Shown: positions 18,693 to 26,946, numbered from the stretch's first letter. The stretch: DNA of 64,000 bases from Poseidonocella sedimentorum (GCF_900116005.1 NZ_FOYI01000005.1:186001-250000); one strand, 5' to 3'. Numbers and translations: made by a program. The notes: generated from the letters alone by a model not told the origin.

Positions 18693-19214
18693 ATGGCGAA
18701 CGGGACAATGGCGGGGCTGCTGCTTCTGGCGGGGCTGATGGACATGCGCGCGAACCACTGCGGCGCGGATGGCGGCTGCCTTGCGAAAAGCCCGGCAGAG
18801 GCGCGGATGGATCTGTCCTATGGCGAGGTGGTCGAGCGCCGCGCGGATCGCCAGAGCGAGATCTACATGCGCTACCAGCTGCCCCAGCTGCGCGGCCCGT
18901 TCGGCCTCGCGGCCGGGCTCTCGGCGGCCGAGGATGGAGAGGTCTGGCTCGGTGGCGGCATCACCTACACCTCGCAATTCGCGCGCGACCGCGGCTATTT
19001 CCAGATGCACCTGATGCCCGGGCTCTACGCCGAAAACACCGGGTTCGACCTCGGCGGGCCGCTGGAATTCCGCTCCGGGATCGAGATCGGCTACCAGACG
19101 GAAAGCGGCCTGCGCTACGGCATCGGCTACGACCATCGCTCCAACGCCGGCCTGTTTGACCAGAACCCCGGGATCGAGACGGTCCAGATCCGCATCGGCT
19201 TCCCCATCCCCTGA
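18693..19214 (+). CDS. Lipid A 3-O-deacylase, PagL-like (acyloxyacyl hydrolase)
   Basis: A 173-residue predicted outer-membrane beta-barrel. PagL removes the 3-O-linked acyl chain of lipid A. The C-terminal catalytic arrangement of Pseudomonas PagL (His126, Ser128, Glu140) is matched by H148, S150 and E162 with identical spacing (YDHRSN, then PGIETVQIRIG). Alternating hydrophobic strands include GGGITYTSQF and GIEIGYQTESGLRYGIGYDH. The N-terminus (MANGTMAGLLLLAGLMDM) is a short, imperfect signal peptide, so the exact start is less certain. It stands alone between dnaE2 and the glucosylglycerate genes. Confidence 0.8.
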   Translation: MANGTMAGLLLLAGLMDMRANHCGADGGCLAKSPAEARMDLSYGEVVERRADRQSEIYMRYQLPQLRGPFGLAAGLSAAEDGEVWLGGGITYTSQFARDRGYFQMHLMPGLYAENTGFDLGGPLEFRSGIEIGYQTESGLRYGIGYDHRSNAGLFDQNPGIETVQIRIGFPIP

Positions 19215-19323
19215 GGCCGCGCGCTCCAAAGCGCCGGTATTTTGCCTAAAAAAGCGGCAGCGACCAAAGCGCGGGCGGTTTGCGCTTGAGCCCGGCGCGG
19301 CTCTCGTTTGAACTGAGCCCGAC

Positions 19324-19389
19324 CGCCCAACTCGATCCAACGCCCAACCCGATCCAACGCCCAACCCGATCAGACGCCCGACCCGCCGC
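19324..19389 (+). repeat. 17-bp tandem direct repeat upstream of the GH13 gene
   Basis: Units at 19324, 19341 and 19358 share CGCCCAAcyCGATCmrA-type sequence, and a fourth partial unit begins at 19375. Units one and two differ at one base. The array ends 17 bases before the GH13 start, within a 192-base gap that otherwise shows nothing recognisable. Confidence 0.85.
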
Positions 19390-19406
19390 AACACGAAGAG
19401 ACGAGC

Positions 19407-21152
19407 ATGAAAGCCAAATCCAACGCCTTCGGACCCAAGCTCAAGGAGCTGTTGCAACAGGTCTATCCCGATCTCGATGCGGACATCCTCTCCAGCCAGA
19501 TCATCGAAACCTTCTGGCCCGAAGGCACCCACCGGCGCATGCGCCCGCGCACCAACGGCAACCGGCTCTGGTCGCAGCGCGACGCGGTGCTCATCACCTA
19601 TGGCAACTCGCTCGTGGATGGGGCGCACAAGCCGCTCGACGTGCTGCATGATTTCCTGCTCACCCGGCTCAAGGGCGTGGTCAACGGGGTCCATATCCTG
19701 CCGTTCTTCCCCTTCACCTCGGACGATGGCTTTGCCGTCACCGATTATCGCAAGGTCGACAGCAACCTCGGGGATTGGGCCGATATCCGGCGGATCGGGC
19801 AGGAGTTTCACCTCATGTCCGACCTCGTGCTCAACCACGTCTCGAGCCAGGGGGTCTGGTTCAACGCCTACCTGCAGCGGCAGCCGCCCTATGACCGGTT
19901 CTTCTTCGAGGCCGACCCGTCCGAGGATCTTTCGCAAGTCACGCGCCCGCGCACGACGCCGCTTCTCAAGGAGGTCGAGACATCCGACGGGCCGCGCAAT
20001 GTCTGGTGCACCTTCAGCCATGATCAGGTCGATCTCGATTTCCGCAATCCCGAGGTGCTGCTGGAAATCCTGCGGATCATCCGGCTGCACGTGGATCAGG
20101 GGATTCGCATCCTGCGGCTCGACGCGGTGGCCTTCCTGTGGAAGGTGATCGGGACAAACTGCATCCACCTGCCGCAGACCCACGCTATCGTCCAGCTCCT
20201 GCGCCACCTGCTGAACTATGAGCTGGAGCCGGTGATCCTGCTCACCGAGACCAACGTGCCCAAGGCCGAGAACCTGAGCTACTTCGGCAAGGGCAACGAG
20301 GCGCATGTGGTCTACAATTTCCCGCTGCCGCCGCTCATCCTGCACGCGGTCCTGTCGGGCAACACCAAGTACCTCACGGAATGGCAGCGGGCGATGCCGC
20401 CTGCGCCGATGGGCTGCGCCTACCTCAACTTCACCGCGAGCCACGACGGCATCGGGATGCGCCCCGCCGAGGGCGTCTTGCCGCAGCCCGAGATCGACCG
20501 GATGATCGCCACCGTCCGCGAGACGGGCGGGCTCGTGTCGATGCGCGCGCTGCCCGATGGCGGCGAGGCGCCCTATGAGCTCAACAGTTCCTTCTTCGAG
20601 GCCACCCGGCGCGCGTTTGATGGCGACGAGTCCCACCACGTCGCGCGGTTCATCTGCTCGCAGACGATCGTCATGTCGATGGAGGGCATTCCCGCCTTCT
20701 ACATCCATTCGATGCTGGCCACGCCCAACGATTTCGAGGGAGTCGAGCGGCGGGGGATGAACCGGGCGATCAACCGCCACCGCTGGGATTACCCCAAGCT
20801 CAAGGAGCTGCTGTCGGATCCCGAGACCCAGCACGCGCGGGTGCTCAAGGCGCTGTCGGACCGGCTCCGCATCCGCGCGCAGCAGCCGGCGTTCCACCCC
20901 AACGCCACGCATTTCACCCTGCCGCTCGATCACCGCATCTTCGGCAACTGGCGCCAGTCGCTCGACCGGAGCCAGTCGATCTTTTCACTGCACAATGTGA
21001 GCCCCGAGACGGTGACCGTCTCGACCGAACTGATGAACCTCATCGAGGACGAAAGCTGGGTCGATCTGCTGTCGGGCGAGCCGTTCGATCCGACGCGCAG
21101 CTCGGTCACGCTCGCGCCCTATCAGTGCATGTGGCTCACCAACCGGGCCTGA
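19407..21152 (+). CDS. GH13 subfamily 18 phosphorylase, probable glucosylglycerate phosphorylase
   Basis: A 581-residue alpha-amylase-fold protein of the sucrose phosphorylase group. The catalytic set is visible: nucleophile D239 (LRLDAVAFLW), acid/base E281 (LLTETNVP) and transition-state D347 (ASHDGIGMRP). Members phosphorolyse sucrose, glucosylglycerate or glucosylglycerol to glucose 1-phosphate. Facing it, three bases from its stop, are a GpgS-like synthase and a matching phosphatase, which favours glucosylglycerate. Substrate is inferred from context only. A 17-bp tandem repeat lies just upstream. There is no signal peptide, so it is cytoplasmic. Confidence 0.82.
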   Translation: MKAKSNAFGPKLKELLQQVYPDLDADILSSQIIETFWPEGTHRRMRPRTNGNRLWSQRDAVLITYGNSLVDGAHKPLDVLHDFLLTRLKGVVNGVHILPFFPFTSDDGFAVTDYRKVDSNLGDWADIRRIGQEFHLMSDLVLNHVSSQGVWFNAYLQRQPPYDRFFFEADPSEDLSQVTRPRTTPLLKEVETSDGPRNVWCTFSHDQVDLDFRNPEVLLEILRIIRLHVDQGIRILRLDAVAFLWKVIGTNCIHLPQTHAIVQLLRHLLNYELEPVILLTETNVPKAENLSYFGKGNEAHVVYNFPLPPLILHAVLSGNTKYLTEWQRAMPPAPMGCAYLNFTASHDGIGMRPAEGVLPQPEIDRMIATVRETGGLVSMRALPDGGEAPYELNSSFFEATRRAFDGDESHHVARFICSQTIVMSMEGIPAFYIHSMLATPNDFEGVERRGMNRAINRHRWDYPKLKELLSDPETQHARVLKALSDRLRIRAQQPAFHPNATHFTLPLDHRIFGNWRQSLDRSQSIFSLHNVSPETVTVSTELMNLIEDESWVDLLSGEPFDPTRSSVTLAPYQCMWLTNRA

Positions 21153-21155
21153 GCC

Positions 21156-22376
21156 TCAGCGAAATTCCTCCGCGTCCGCGGCAATCGCGTTGCGGTAATC
21201 GGTGAGCAGGTCCGGATCGGCGGCCTGCACCCGGTTCCACGTCGGGATGAACGGCGTCTCCATCGGGTTCTCGATGAAGAGATGCCCGGCCTTGACGATG
21301 TTCTCGGCAAAGACCTCGATCGTGCGCTCCTCGGTGTGGCGGTCGATGGCCAGCCCGTTCATCCGCGCGTCGTTGTAATAAGCTTCGAGGAAGTCCAGCG
21401 CGCTGCGGTGATAGGTGGCCTTGAGCGTGCGGATCACGTTGGAGGTGAACACGGTGCCATCGGCGGCGAGCTTGCGGTAGACCGCCTTGCAGATGTCGAT
21501 GGACATGCGGTTGAGCCCGGCGGAGGCGTCTTCGGCGCTCAGCTCCTGGTGCTTGTGGTCATAGGCATCGGAGATTTCCACCTGACAGACCGCGAGCGGC
21601 GCAAGGTTGCGCCACGCCTCGGACAGCACCCCGATCTCCAGCCCCCAGTCCGAGGGGATGCGCAGGTCGGGGAGCATCCCGGTGCGCATCGCGAACTCGC
21701 CCGAGAGCGGGTAGCGGAAGCTGTGCAGGTAATCGAGGTAATCGCGCGGGCCGATCACCTTCTTGAGCGAAACCAGAAGCGGGCTCACCAGCAGGCGCGT
21801 CACCCGCCCGTTCATCTTGCCGTCGCCGACGCGGGGATAGTAGCCCTTGCTGAGCTGGTAGGGGAAATTGGGGTTGGCCACCGGATAGACCAGCCGCGCC
21901 AGCATCTCACGGTCATAGGTGAGGATGTCGCAGTCGTGGATCGCCATCACGGCGCTGTCGGCGCAGGAGATGAGATAGCCCATGCAGGACCAGACGTTCT
22001 TGCCCTTGCCCGGCTCTTCGGGGGCGAGCCCGAGGGTCTCCAGCCGCTGCCCGATTTCGAGCATCCGCGGGCTGTCGTTCCAGATCACGGTGTGGTCCTG
22101 GGGCAGGACGGAGAAGAACTCCCGCGCGTGGCGGTACTGCTCCTCGTTGGCGCGGTCGAGGCCGATGATGATCCGGTGCAGGTATTTGACCTGCGAGAGT
22201 TCGTTCAGGATGTTCTGAAGCGCGGGGCCCTCGAGCTCGGAGTAGAGGCAGGGCAGGATCAGCGAGATCTTGCGATTGCGGGAGAAGCTTTCGAGCTCCT
22301 TGATCAGGTCCTCGACGGGCCGCGAGCGCAGGTTGTGAAACTCCGCGACACCGCCGCTTTGATGAAAATCCGCCAT
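21156..22376 (-). CDS. Glycosyltransferase, probable glucosyl-3-phosphoglycerate synthase (GpgS-like)
   Basis: A 406-residue GT-A-fold glycosyltransferase resembling GT81 glucosyl-3-phosphoglycerate synthases, which transfer glucose from an NDP-glucose to 3-phosphoglycerate. The nucleotide-sugar domain begins KISLILPCLYSELEG. The metal-binding DxD appears as HDCDILTYDREM, and the acceptor region contains LSGEFAMR and SDWGLEIGVL. It starts one base after the stop of the HAD phosphatase, so the two are an operon. The product would be glucosylglycerate, a compatible solute of salt and nitrogen stress. A mannosyl homologue is the main alternative. Confidence 0.8.
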   Translation of the reverse strand: MADFHQSGGVAEFHNLRSRPVEDLIKELESFSRNRKISLILPCLYSELEGPALQNILNELSQVKYLHRIIIGLDRANEEQYRHAREFFSVLPQDHTVIWNDSPRMLEIGQRLETLGLAPEEPGKGKNVWSCMGYLISCADSAVMAIHDCDILTYDREMLARLVYPVANPNFPYQLSKGYYPRVGDGKMNGRVTRLLVSPLLVSLKKVIGPRDYLDYLHSFRYPLSGEFAMRTGMLPDLRIPSDWGLEIGVLSEAWRNLAPLAVCQVEISDAYDHKHQELSAEDASAGLNRMSIDICKAVYRKLAADGTVFTSNVIRTLKATYHRSALDFLEAYYNDARMNGLAIDRHTEERTIEVFAENIVKAGHLFIENPMETPFIPTWNRVQAADPDLLTDYRNAIAADAEEFR

Positions 22377-22377
22377 T

Positions 22378-23163
22378 TCAGTCTGCTCTCCTGTGCAGTT
22401 CGAGCTCTTCCAGAATATCCAGAACAGCCTCGTTCCATCCTTGCGGCCCGGGGGCCTGTGTCCGGCGCACGGTGCCAGCCCGCTCCCCGTCGAGCGGGGG
22501 CAGGCCGGGGCCGTGCGTGTTCCTGACGATCACGCCGTGGCTGGCGGTCTCGATCATCTCGATGTCGTTGGGGGCATCGCCAAGCGCGATGGTATGGTCC
22601 GGCGCGTGCGCGGCGATCAATTCGCGCATCCGGTCGGCCTTGGTCGCGCCGAAAGAAAGGGTCGCGAAGCGCCCGCCCCGGCGCGAGGAAATTCCCTCCT
22701 GCCCGAGCAGGTCGGCAAACCGCGCGAAGCCCTCCTCCGTCCCGGACCAGAGGCCCGGCTCGCTGTGGCACCGCGCCTGTGCCAAGCCCGCGCTTTGCGG
22801 GTCCAGTCCCGTGGCCTCGATCACGCCTTGCCTGTCCATATCGCCAAATCCCGTGAAACATGAACGCAGCTCGGCGGGCATCCGTTCCAGCGCGGCGCGG
22901 ATTTTGCGATAGGCGCTGCGGTCCTCGGCGGCCTCCGTTCCCGGTGTCACCATCTGCGCGCCGTTTTCGGCGATGATCGGGCAGGGGGCGAGCGCGAGTT
23001 CCGCATGGAGCGGGGCGATCTCCCGCGCGGTCTTGCTGCTGGCAAGGATCAGCGGGATCTCGAGCGCCGCAAGCGCCTCCAGCGCCGGGCGGGCGGGGGC
23101 GTGGCTATAGCTGTCATGATCGAGCAGGGTCCCGTCGAGATCGGTAAACACCATGAGCTTCAA
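22378..23163 (-). CDS. HAD-IIB phosphatase, probable glucosyl/mannosyl-3-phosphoglycerate phosphatase
   Basis: A 261-residue HAD-superfamily protein. Motif I is DLDGTLLDHDSYS, motif II includes LASSKTARE, and motif IV is ALGDAPNDIEMIE, the pattern of the MpgP/YedP family that dephosphorylates hexosyl-3-phosphoglycerate. I prefer a TTG start at 23163, because AAAGGAG lies 8 bases before it and inside the longer ATG form beginning at 23184; ATG 23154 is another option. It is first in a two-gene operon with the GpgS-like gene. Specificity for the glucosyl compound is inferred from that neighbour. Confidence 0.8.
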   Translation of the reverse strand: MKLMVFTDLDGTLLDHDSYSHAPARPALEALAALEIPLILASSKTAREIAPLHAELALAPCPIIAENGAQMVTPGTEAAEDRSAYRKIRAALERMPAELRSCFTGFGDMDRQGVIEATGLDPQSAGLAQARCHSEPGLWSGTEEGFARFADLLGQEGISSRRGGRFATLSFGATKADRMRELIAAHAPDHTIALGDAPNDIEMIETASHGVIVRNTHGPGLPPLDGERAGTVRRTQAPGPQGWNEAVLDILEELELHRRAD

Positions 23164-23184
23164 GCATCCGGCTCCTTTATGCAT

Positions 23185-23429
23185 CGCCCGTCGTCGCGCC
23201 CCTGATCTCCGCCCTGCCGCAGAGGGCGAATCCGGGGTGTGATGAACCTAGGGTATTTGCCCGGCGGGTGCACCAGCCTAACGTTGGGGAAGCCGCCCCG
23301 GTTCCCGCCCCTGCGCTGTCTGCGCGGGCAGAGGGCGGGCTTGGGCATAGGCGTGGGCTTGGGCGCCGCTGCGCGCGTGACAAGCCCGCTTGCACTGCGC
23401 CGCGCTTGTCGCTAGAAGCCGCGCGGAGC
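23185..23429. other. Intergenic region without a recognisable gene
   Basis: This 245-base gap holds the promoters of the divergent HAD gene and tRNA-Thr. I see a G/C-rich hairpin (CCCGCCC with GGGCGGG, about 23303-23339) and a short direct repeat GGGCTTGGGC, but no open frame with a plausible start and no known operator. Confidence 0.5.
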
Positions 23430-23505
23430 GCCGCTGTAGCTCAGCTGGTAGAGCACGTCATTCGTAATGATGGGGTCGGGGGTTCGAGTCCCTTCAGCGG
23501 CACCA
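23430..23505 (+). tRNA. tRNA-Thr (anticodon CGT)
   Basis: A 76-base cloverleaf with encoded CCA. The acceptor stem is GCCGCTG/CAGCGGC. The D arm is GCTC-AGCTGGTAG-AGC. The anticodon stem CGTCA/TGATG encloses loop TTCGTAA (anticodon CGT, codon ACG). The T arm contains GGTTCGAGTCC. The discriminator base is A at 23502, and CCA is at 23503-23505. Confidence 0.96.
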
Positions 23506-23594
23506 CGATTTTCCCAAGAGGTCGGCCCGGTCGCCCGAGTGTCTCCCGCGCGCGTGGGCAACGCGGTTGGGGGCGACGCGGCTCGTGCGGCATC

Positions 23595-24647
23595 TCATTC
23601 GGCCGGGGCGAGCCCGGCGATGAGCTGGCGCAAGCCGACGGCGCCGCCGATGAAGATCGAGACGAGGGCGACGGGCGCGCTGTAGGCGAGCAGCGAGAAG
23701 GCCGAGATCCCCTGGCCCACGCTACAGCCGATCGCGATCACCGCGCCGGGGCCCATGAGCGCGGCGCCGAGCATCTGGCGGCGCAATTCGCGCGGATCGT
23801 CGCAGGCTTCCCAGCGGAAATGCCCCTTGGATAGCGAGCCCGCCGCCGCGCCGATCACCACCCCGACCACCGAGCCGACGCTGAAGGACAACGCGTTGCC
23901 CGAGGCGGTCATCGCGTAGAAGATCGTGTCGCCGATCGGCCCGGCGAAGGTGTGGGTTTCGACTGGTTCGGCGGCAAAACCGGTGGCGGCGATCCAGGCG
24001 GTGCCCGCCCAGCCCGAGACCACCGCGAGGCCAACAACCGCGCCCCAGAGGATCATCGCCGGCGCGCCGCGAAAGGCCGCCGAGCTCAGGGACAGCAGGA
24101 TCAGCATGCCCCCGGCGGCAAGCGCGGTGAGGAGAGGGGGGATGCCGTGGCCGGCGAGCGCGGCCGAGAGTCCTTGCGGACGCGCGGCGCCCACTTCGAC
24201 CGGAAAGAGCCAGATGCGCAGCGGCGCGAGCGGGCCGGAGAGCACCATATAGGCGCTCAGCCCCATGACCAGCACGATGACGAAACTGCGCAGATCCCCA
24301 CCGCCCAGACGAGCCAGCGCGCCATAGCCGCAATTGCCGCTCAACGCCATGCCATAGCCGAAGACGAGCCCGCCGAGCACGGTCGCGAGCGGGTTCCAGA
24401 CCCGGTCGAGATAGACGGTCGCGCCGGCATCGAACGGGCCAAGATGCATGACCAGATGCGCGCCGATGATGGCGGTGCCGATGGCGATACCCCACATGCG
24501 CAGGCGCCGGTCATCCGCGCCATAGAGAGCGTCCTCGATCGCGCCGAGCGTGCAGAATCGCCCGATCCGAGCGGCCAGACCGAGAGCGATGCCCCCGAGC
24601 AGGCCGATCAGCGCGGCGCTGTTGGCTTCTCCCATGAACTCCAGCAT
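23595..24647 (-). CDS. soxT: YeeE/YedE family thiosulfate/sulfur transporter SoxT
   Basis: A 350-residue polytopic membrane protein of the YeeE/YedE (TsuA) family, which imports thiosulfate or related sulfur compounds. About nine hydrophobic helices are visible. The characteristic Cys-containing motifs are present: RIGRFCTLGAIED, GYGMALSGNCGYGALAR and AIGCSVGQGISAFS. It is last in a minus-strand operon soxS-soxR-soxT, divergent from soxVW. The ATG follows GGGAGGG. Proteins at this position are called SoxT in other alphaproteobacteria, where they are thought to help bring the inducing sulfur signal into the cell. Confidence 0.88.
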   Translation of the reverse strand: MLEFMGEANSAALIGLLGGIALGLAARIGRFCTLGAIEDALYGADDRRLRMWGIAIGTAIIGAHLVMHLGPFDAGATVYLDRVWNPLATVLGGLVFGYGMALSGNCGYGALARLGGGDLRSFVIVLVMGLSAYMVLSGPLAPLRIWLFPVEVGAARPQGLSAALAGHGIPPLLTALAAGGMLILLSLSSAAFRGAPAMILWGAVVGLAVVSGWAGTAWIAATGFAAEPVETHTFAGPIGDTIFYAMTASGNALSFSVGSVVGVVIGAAAGSLSKGHFRWEACDDPRELRRQMLGAALMGPGAVIAIGCSVGQGISAFSLLAYSAPVALVSIFIGGAVGLRQLIAGLAPAE

Positions 24648-24683
24648 CGTGCCCTCCCAACAGCGGATGCGGATATGCGGCGG

Positions 24684-25067
24684 TCAGTCCCGCCGGCAGA
24701 ACAAGTCGTAGACCACCTCCATGATCTGACGCGGACGGTCGTCCGTCAGGCTGTAGTAGATCGTCTTGCCCTCACGGCGCGGCGTGACGAGCCCCTCAAG
24801 GCGCAGGCGCGAGAGTTGCTGCGAGACCGCCGCCTGACGCGCGGACAGCAGCTCCTCCAGTTCGGTCACCGATTTCTCGCCGGTGGCCAGATGGCACAGG
24901 ATCATCATCCGCCCCTCGTGGCTTATCGCCTTGAGGAAATTCGCGGCCTGCTGGGCATTCGCGACCATCTGGTCGAGATCCTCGGCGCACATGTCCTTGG
25001 AAAAGACGGGCAGGCGCGATGCGGTGCCATCGGGGCTGTTTTGCTCAATGTTCACAGGGACTGTCAT
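24684..25067 (-). CDS. soxR: ArsR-family sulfur-responsive repressor SoxR (SqrR/BigR-like)
   Basis: A 127-residue winged-helix regulator. The ArsR HTH is around ELEELLSARQAAVSQQLSRL, followed by a beta wing (TPRREGKTIYYSL). Related SqrR and BigR sense persulfide or polysulfide through a cysteine pair; here cysteines occur at about residues 27, 58 and 124. It lies between soxS and soxT. Two sites matching ATTC-N8-GAAT, the SqrR/BigR-type operator, sit in the soxS/soxV and soxW/soxX gaps. It is expected to repress sox genes until reduced sulfur is present. Confidence 0.92.
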   Translation of the reverse strand: MTVPVNIEQNSPDGTASRLPVFSKDMCAEDLDQMVANAQQAANFLKAISHEGRMMILCHLATGEKSVTELEELLSARQAAVSQQLSRLRLEGLVTPRREGKTIYYSLTDDRPRQIMEVVYDLFCRRD

Positions 25068-25073
25068 AGCGGG

Positions 25074-25448
25074 TCAGCTATCTGCCTCCAAGGGTATTCG
25101 GGCCTCGACCAGCATGCGCGCGAGCAGGCCCCAGAAGAAATCCTCGCCCGGGTAGCCCTCGATCCGGCTCAGCTCGCGGCCCTCATCGACGAGGATGAAG
25201 GTCGGCGTGAAACGGACCGAGCGGGCAAATTCGACATCGGGCTTCGGCCCGTGGATGTCGAAGCGCACAAGCGGCGCGGCCCTGCCCTCGGGCGTATTGG
25301 CATAGATCGGCGCGATCTCTCGGTTCCATCGCGCGCACCACGGGCAGCCCACCTCCTCGGCCATGAGGAGCCGCGGCTCGGCGGCCGCGGGGCCGGGCGC
25401 CCCGAAGCTCAGCAGCATGGCCAGCAACAGAAGAAGTGGTTTCAACAT
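25074..25448 (-). CDS. soxS: Periplasmic thioredoxin-like protein SoxS
   Basis: A 124-residue protein with a signal peptide (MLKPLLLLLAMLLSFGAPGPAAA) and a thioredoxin-fold active site CPWC in EEVGCPWCARWNREIAPIY. In Paracoccus, SoxS keeps the sulfur-carrier SoxYZ reactivatable and influences sox expression. It is first in soxSRT, 6 bases before soxR, and is divergent from soxV across a region with a candidate SoxR operator. Family, motif and position agree. Confidence 0.92.
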   Translation of the reverse strand: MLKPLLLLLAMLLSFGAPGPAAAEPRLLMAEEVGCPWCARWNREIAPIYANTPEGRAAPLVRFDIHGPKPDVEFARSVRFTPTFILVDEGRELSRIEGYPGEDFFWGLLARMLVEARIPLEADS

Positions 25449-25504
25449 GGGGCCCCGGATTGCGGCGCGATCAGGATCGCATTGACGAAGGTTGTACCTA
25501 TATC

Positions 25505-25524
25505 ATAATCTGATTTTTGAATAT
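25505..25524. promoter_or_regulatory. Candidate SoxR operator in the soxS/soxV divergent promoter
   Basis: ATAATC, 8 bases, GAATAT is an inverted repeat with one mismatch, fitting the ATTC-N8-GAAT pattern of SqrR/BigR-type repressors. It lies 25 bases before the soxV ATG and 57 bases before soxS. Confidence 0.6.
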
Positions 25525-25548
25525 CTCAAGCCACAGGCGGCCGCAGTC

Positions 25549-26289
25549 ATGTTTGATCTGACCTATTTTGGCGTGCTGGTCGCGGGGCTGCTCTCTTTCT
25601 TGTCGCCCTGTATCCTGCCCATCGTCCCGTTCTACCTCAGCTATCTGGCCGGAGTGGGCATGAATCACATCTCCGCCGACGCCCGGCTGTCTCCGGCGGT
25701 GCGGCTGCGGGCCGTGCTCGCGGCCTGCGCCTTTGCCTTGGGGATGATCACCGTCTTCGTCGGCCTCGGGGCGACGGCCACGGTCTTCGGCGGGTTGGTG
25801 CGTGAGTATTTTGATGTGCTGCGCTGGGTCGCCGCGGCGATCATCATCGCGATGGGGCTGCATTTCCTCGGCGTGCTCCGGATCGGGTTGCTCTACCGGC
25901 AGTTCCGCGCCGATGCGGGCGATACCTCGCGCGCGAGCCTGCTGGGCGCCTACGTCATCGGCTTCGCCTTCGCCTTTGGCTGGACGCCCTGCGTCGGCCC
26001 CGTCCTCGCCGCGATCCTCTTCACCGCCGCGGGGCAGGAGAGCGCCGGTCAGGGCGCCGCCCTGCTCTTCACCTACGGGCTGGGGATGACACTCCCCTTC
26101 ATCGCCGCGGCGCTGTTCATCGGGCCGTTCATGGCGTGGATGACGCGGTTTCGCCGCCATCTGGGCCGCATCGAAAAGCTCATGGGCGCGCTGCTCATCG
26201 TTTTCGGCGTGCTGATCGCCACCAATTCCGTCAACCATATCGCCCAGTGGATGCTGGAGACCTTCCCGGTCTTCGGCACCATTGGCTGA
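25549..26289 (+). CDS. soxV: Cytochrome c biogenesis (CcdA/DsbD-type) membrane protein SoxV
   Basis: A 246-residue protein with six membrane helices that moves reducing equivalents from cytoplasmic thioredoxin to periplasmic SoxW. The paired redox cysteines are in FLSPCILPIVPFYLSYLAGVG (split around residue 20) and GWTPCVGPVLAAILF. I chose ATG 25549 (MFDLTYFG) rather than an in-frame start at 25492, because the longer version would encode the candidate SoxR operator and lacks the family N-terminus. soxW follows after 18 bases. Confidence 0.93.
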   Translation: MFDLTYFGVLVAGLLSFLSPCILPIVPFYLSYLAGVGMNHISADARLSPAVRLRAVLAACAFALGMITVFVGLGATATVFGGLVREYFDVLRWVAAAIIIAMGLHFLGVLRIGLLYRQFRADAGDTSRASLLGAYVIGFAFAFGWTPCVGPVLAAILFTAAGQESAGQGAALLFTYGLGMTLPFIAAALFIGPFMAWMTRFRRHLGRIEKLMGALLIVFGVLIATNSVNHIAQWMLETFPVFGTIG

Positions 26290-26307
26290 CCGCGAAAGGA
26301 CTGGATC

Positions 26308-26871
26308 ATGACCCGACTTCTGGCCGCCCTTCTGGCGCTCACCTTTGCCATCACCTCCCCCGCCGGCGCCGAGATCGGCGATGACGGGCTCCACAAGCAG
26401 CCCTGGCTCCGCGAGACGTTCAAGGATCTGGGCGAGGATCTGGAGGAGGCGACAGGCGAGGGCAAGCGCCTGATGGTCATGATCGAACAGCGCGGCTGCA
26501 TCTATTGCAAGAAGATGCACGAGGAGGTCATTGCCGACCCCGAGGTCAAGGCCTTCATCGAGGAGAATTTCTTCGCGGTCCAGATCAACATGTTCGGCGA
26601 TGTGGAGGTCACCGATTTCGACGGCGAGACCCTCCCGGAGAAGGACATGACCAAACGCTGGGGCGCTTTGTTCACGCCGACGATCTATTTCTTCCCCGAA
26701 GAGGTCGGCCCGGACGAGACCGCGCCGCAGGCCGCCGTCGCCCATATGCCGGGCGCCTTCGGCCGCTGGACGACGCTCAACATGCTCAAGTGGGTGGTGG
26801 AGAAAGGCTACGAGACCGACGAGCCTTTCCAAAAATACCATGCGCGTAATATTCCGGCGCAGGGCGAGTGA
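26308..26871 (+). CDS. soxW: Periplasmic thioredoxin SoxW
   Basis: A 187-residue thioredoxin-fold protein with a signal peptide (MTRLLAALLALTFAITSPAGA) and redox motif CIYC in EQRGCIYCKKMHEEV. The thioredoxin cis-proline appears in LFTPTIYFFPE. It is the expected partner of SoxV, keeping periplasmic thiols such as SoxY reduced. A separate promoter region of 149 bases separates it from soxX. Confidence 0.93.
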   Translation: MTRLLAALLALTFAITSPAGAEIGDDGLHKQPWLRETFKDLGEDLEEATGEGKRLMVMIEQRGCIYCKKMHEEVIADPEVKAFIEENFFAVQINMFGDVEVTDFDGETLPEKDMTKRWGALFTPTIYFFPEEVGPDETAPQAAVAHMPGAFGRWTTLNMLKWVVEKGYETDEPFQKYHARNIPAQGE

Positions 26872-26930
26872 TGCTATTGTTTTCCGTGGCTTTTCCGTGC
26901 AGAAAAACGGGATCCGGGAAACATCAAAGA

Positions 26931-26946
26931 ATTCATGCTTTTGAAT
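26931..26946. promoter_or_regulatory. Candidate SoxR operator upstream of soxX
   Basis: ATTCATGCTTTTGAAT is an exact ATTC-N8-GAAT match; the palindrome extends to AATTCA...TGAATT (26930-26947). It lies 75 bases before the soxX ATG in the soxW/soxX gap, where the main structural-gene promoter is expected. Confidence 0.68.

Noticed and set aside
25492-25548. Extended N-terminus for SoxV from an in-frame ATG
   Set aside because: The extension lies over the candidate SoxR operator, adds residues not found in the CcdA family and lacks a Shine-Dalgarno sequence.
26881-26912. Direct repeat TTTTCCGTG with a nearby AAAAACGG after soxW, considered as a terminator
   Set aside because: The stem is short and interrupted and no T-tract follows it, so termination is not supported.
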